A program made the translations under genes and the position numbers. This document shows positions 49,179-49,865 of a stretch of DNA of 49,865 nt, in pieces. How positions within the stretch are numbered: position 1 is the first letter of the stretch; every line of letters begins with the position of its first letter. A model generated the notes under the pieces. It was given only the letters and a program-made list of their open reading frames with translations. It ran no database searches and had not been told where the DNA came from. Source of the DNA: Azotobacter paspali (lineage in GTDB: Bacteria; Pseudomonadota; Gammaproteobacteria; Pseudomonadales; Pseudomonadaceae); NCBI RefSeq assembly GCF_042434745.1, contig NZ_JBHLSS010000105.1. The stretch is one strand, 5' to 3'.

Positions 49179-49558
49179 AGGCCTTCATCGACGATCACCG
49201 CCCTTCGCCCGGCGGATCGTTGGCTGGAAGGTCTCCGGTTCGGCGCGTACCAACTTCGTGCTGGATGCCCTGGAGCAGGCGCTGTATGCCCATCAGCCGG
49301 TACAGGGCGGGCTGCTCGATCACAGTGATAGAGGGGTGCAGTCTGTCTCGATCCGCTGCCGAAGCCGGGATCGAGCCGTCGGTGGGCAGCGTGGGCGACT
49401 CCTATGACAATGCCTTGGCCGAGACCATCGACGGACTCTACAAGGCCGAAGTGATTCATCGCCAGTCCTGGAAGAACCGCGAGGCCGTGGAGCTGGCCAC
49501 GCTGACCTGGGTGGACTGGTACAACCACCGTCGACTGCTGGAACCGATCGGCAACATC
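49175..49558 (+). pseudogene. IS3-family transposase OrfB remnant
   Basis: It begins MKAFIDDHR as a normal OrfB, then jumps directly to FARRIVGWKVSGSARTNFVLDALEQAL in another frame, so the region between (about 100 residues, including the first catalytic Asp) is deleted. HSDRGVQ and AEAGIEPSVGSVGDSYDNALAET carry the second Asp and the catalytic Glu area, with a further small gap or frameshift near 49336. The frame then reads WVDWYNHRRLLEPIGNI and stops being IS sequence at 49558, where the dispersed repeat takes over. Confidence 0.88.
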
Positions 49559-49865
49559 CAGGGCAATCGCATGAAATGTCTTTCCGATACCGGACTGGAA
49601 AGATTGTGTGCCTGGTCGTTCCGGCCTGGTCTTCAAATCCGGTGCATCGGCTGCTTGCCGAAGGGCTGGATACTTCCTGTTTCGGCCCCCCGGCCGAGTC
49701 ACTTTCTCTTTGCGCGCGCAAAGAGAAAGTAACCAAAGAGAAAGCGCGCCCGGTCATTCGGCCCCGGCTACGCCGGGGTTCCCTCGCTCCGGCGTCGCTC
49801 CGAGGGTCGTCGCACAAGGGGCATCCATGCCCCTCGTACGACTCTCGCCGCCTCCCCGCGGCTCG
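49559..49865. repeat. Third copy of the long dispersed repeat
   Basis: It starts CAGGGCAATCGCATGAAATG at 49559, continues through TGTTTCGGCCCCCCGGCCGA and the palindrome CTTTCTCTTTGCGCGCGCAA/AGAGAAAG, then GTAACCAAAGAGAAAG and a GC-rich tail to the window edge. It matches the minus-strand sequence 13369 down to about 13060 closely over some 300 bp, and the left arm 12639 onward less closely. The true right end lies outside the window. Confidence 0.8.

Larger units (their letters stand above)
48805..49558 (+). mobile_element. IS3-family insertion sequence, truncated
   Basis: The left inverted repeat begins TGAACCGCCCCAGGTTTCTC at 48805, as in IS3-family elements with TGAAC ends. orfA is intact; orfB has internal deletions and is cut at 49558, exactly where the dispersed repeat begins. 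The right inverted repeat is missing. The element is no longer able to move by itself. Confidence 0.85.

Noticed and set aside
49175..49732. A single 185-residue protein joining OrfB to the sequence QGNRMKCLSDTGLERL
   Set aside because: The last part is translation of the dispersed repeat, which occurs after unrelated sequence at 12639 and 13369; the apparent fusion is a junction artefact.

Overview
The window looks like the chromosome of a Pseudomonadaceae gammaproteobacterium, most likely Azotobacter or a close Pseudomonas relative. The evidence is the high GC content, the Pseudomonas-type order of the late cobalamin genes, a class Ia ribonucleotide reductase with two ATP-cone motifs, and DctA, TtcA, SprT and DNA-glycosylase proteins of Pseudomonas type. 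I recall, without being able to check, that an intein-like element is catalogued in A. vinelandii NrdA; one is present here.

Region 1 (1-12.6 kb): after the end of an unknown gene and a frameshifted Cys-rich copper-protein gene, a long minus-strand block carries the late cobalamin pathway. In transcription order it is: cobalamin riboswitch, btuB (outer-membrane receptor), a BtuM-like inner-membrane protein, cobO, cobB, bluB, cbiB, cobD, cobQ, cobU, cobT, cobC, cobS. Most junctions are 4-8 bp stop/start overlaps. Palindromic REP-like sequences occupy three of the few gaps.

Region 2 (12.6-25.3 kb): a dispersed repeat in inverted orientation is followed by housekeeping genes. These are two sirtuins, a glutamine amidotransferase, two paralogous NlpC/P60 lipoproteins, a 3-methyladenine glycosylase, a DAHP synthase, ttcA, a Yip1-family protein, sprT, dctA with a sigma-54 promoter, a dienelactone hydrolase and a phosphopantetheinyl transferase. 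The DAHP synthase is preceded by two tandem leader peptides rich in Tyr, Phe and Trp, with a strong intrinsic terminator between them.

Region 3 (25.3-31.4 kb): nrdA and nrdB lie behind NrdR boxes and a DnaA box. nrdA is interrupted by a 378-residue intein with a LAGLIDADG-type endonuclease region. The residue after its terminal Asn is Gly, not Cys, Ser or Thr.

Region 4 (31.4-38.4 kb): accessory DNA. It holds a low-GC FRG-domain gene, an intact REP-associated transposase (RAYT) surrounded by one palindrome family, a decayed RAYT surrounded by a second family, a methyltransferase, a FmdB-like zinc-ribbon protein, a response-regulator fragment and a frameshifted IS630-type transposase.

Region 5 (38.8-48.3 kb): a probable specialised-metabolite locus, all on the minus strand. 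A one-module NRPS (Cy-A-PCP-TE, with a cysteine-type A-domain code) is followed by an intrinsic terminator, then a flavin monooxygenase and a complete tripartite efflux pump (HlyD/EmrA, DHA2/EmrB, NodT-type outer-membrane factor) joined by 4-8 bp overlaps. The most natural reading is synthesis, oxidation and export of a small cysteine-derived thiazoline or thiazole compound. The right edge is an IS3-family remnant cut off by a third copy of the dispersed repeat.
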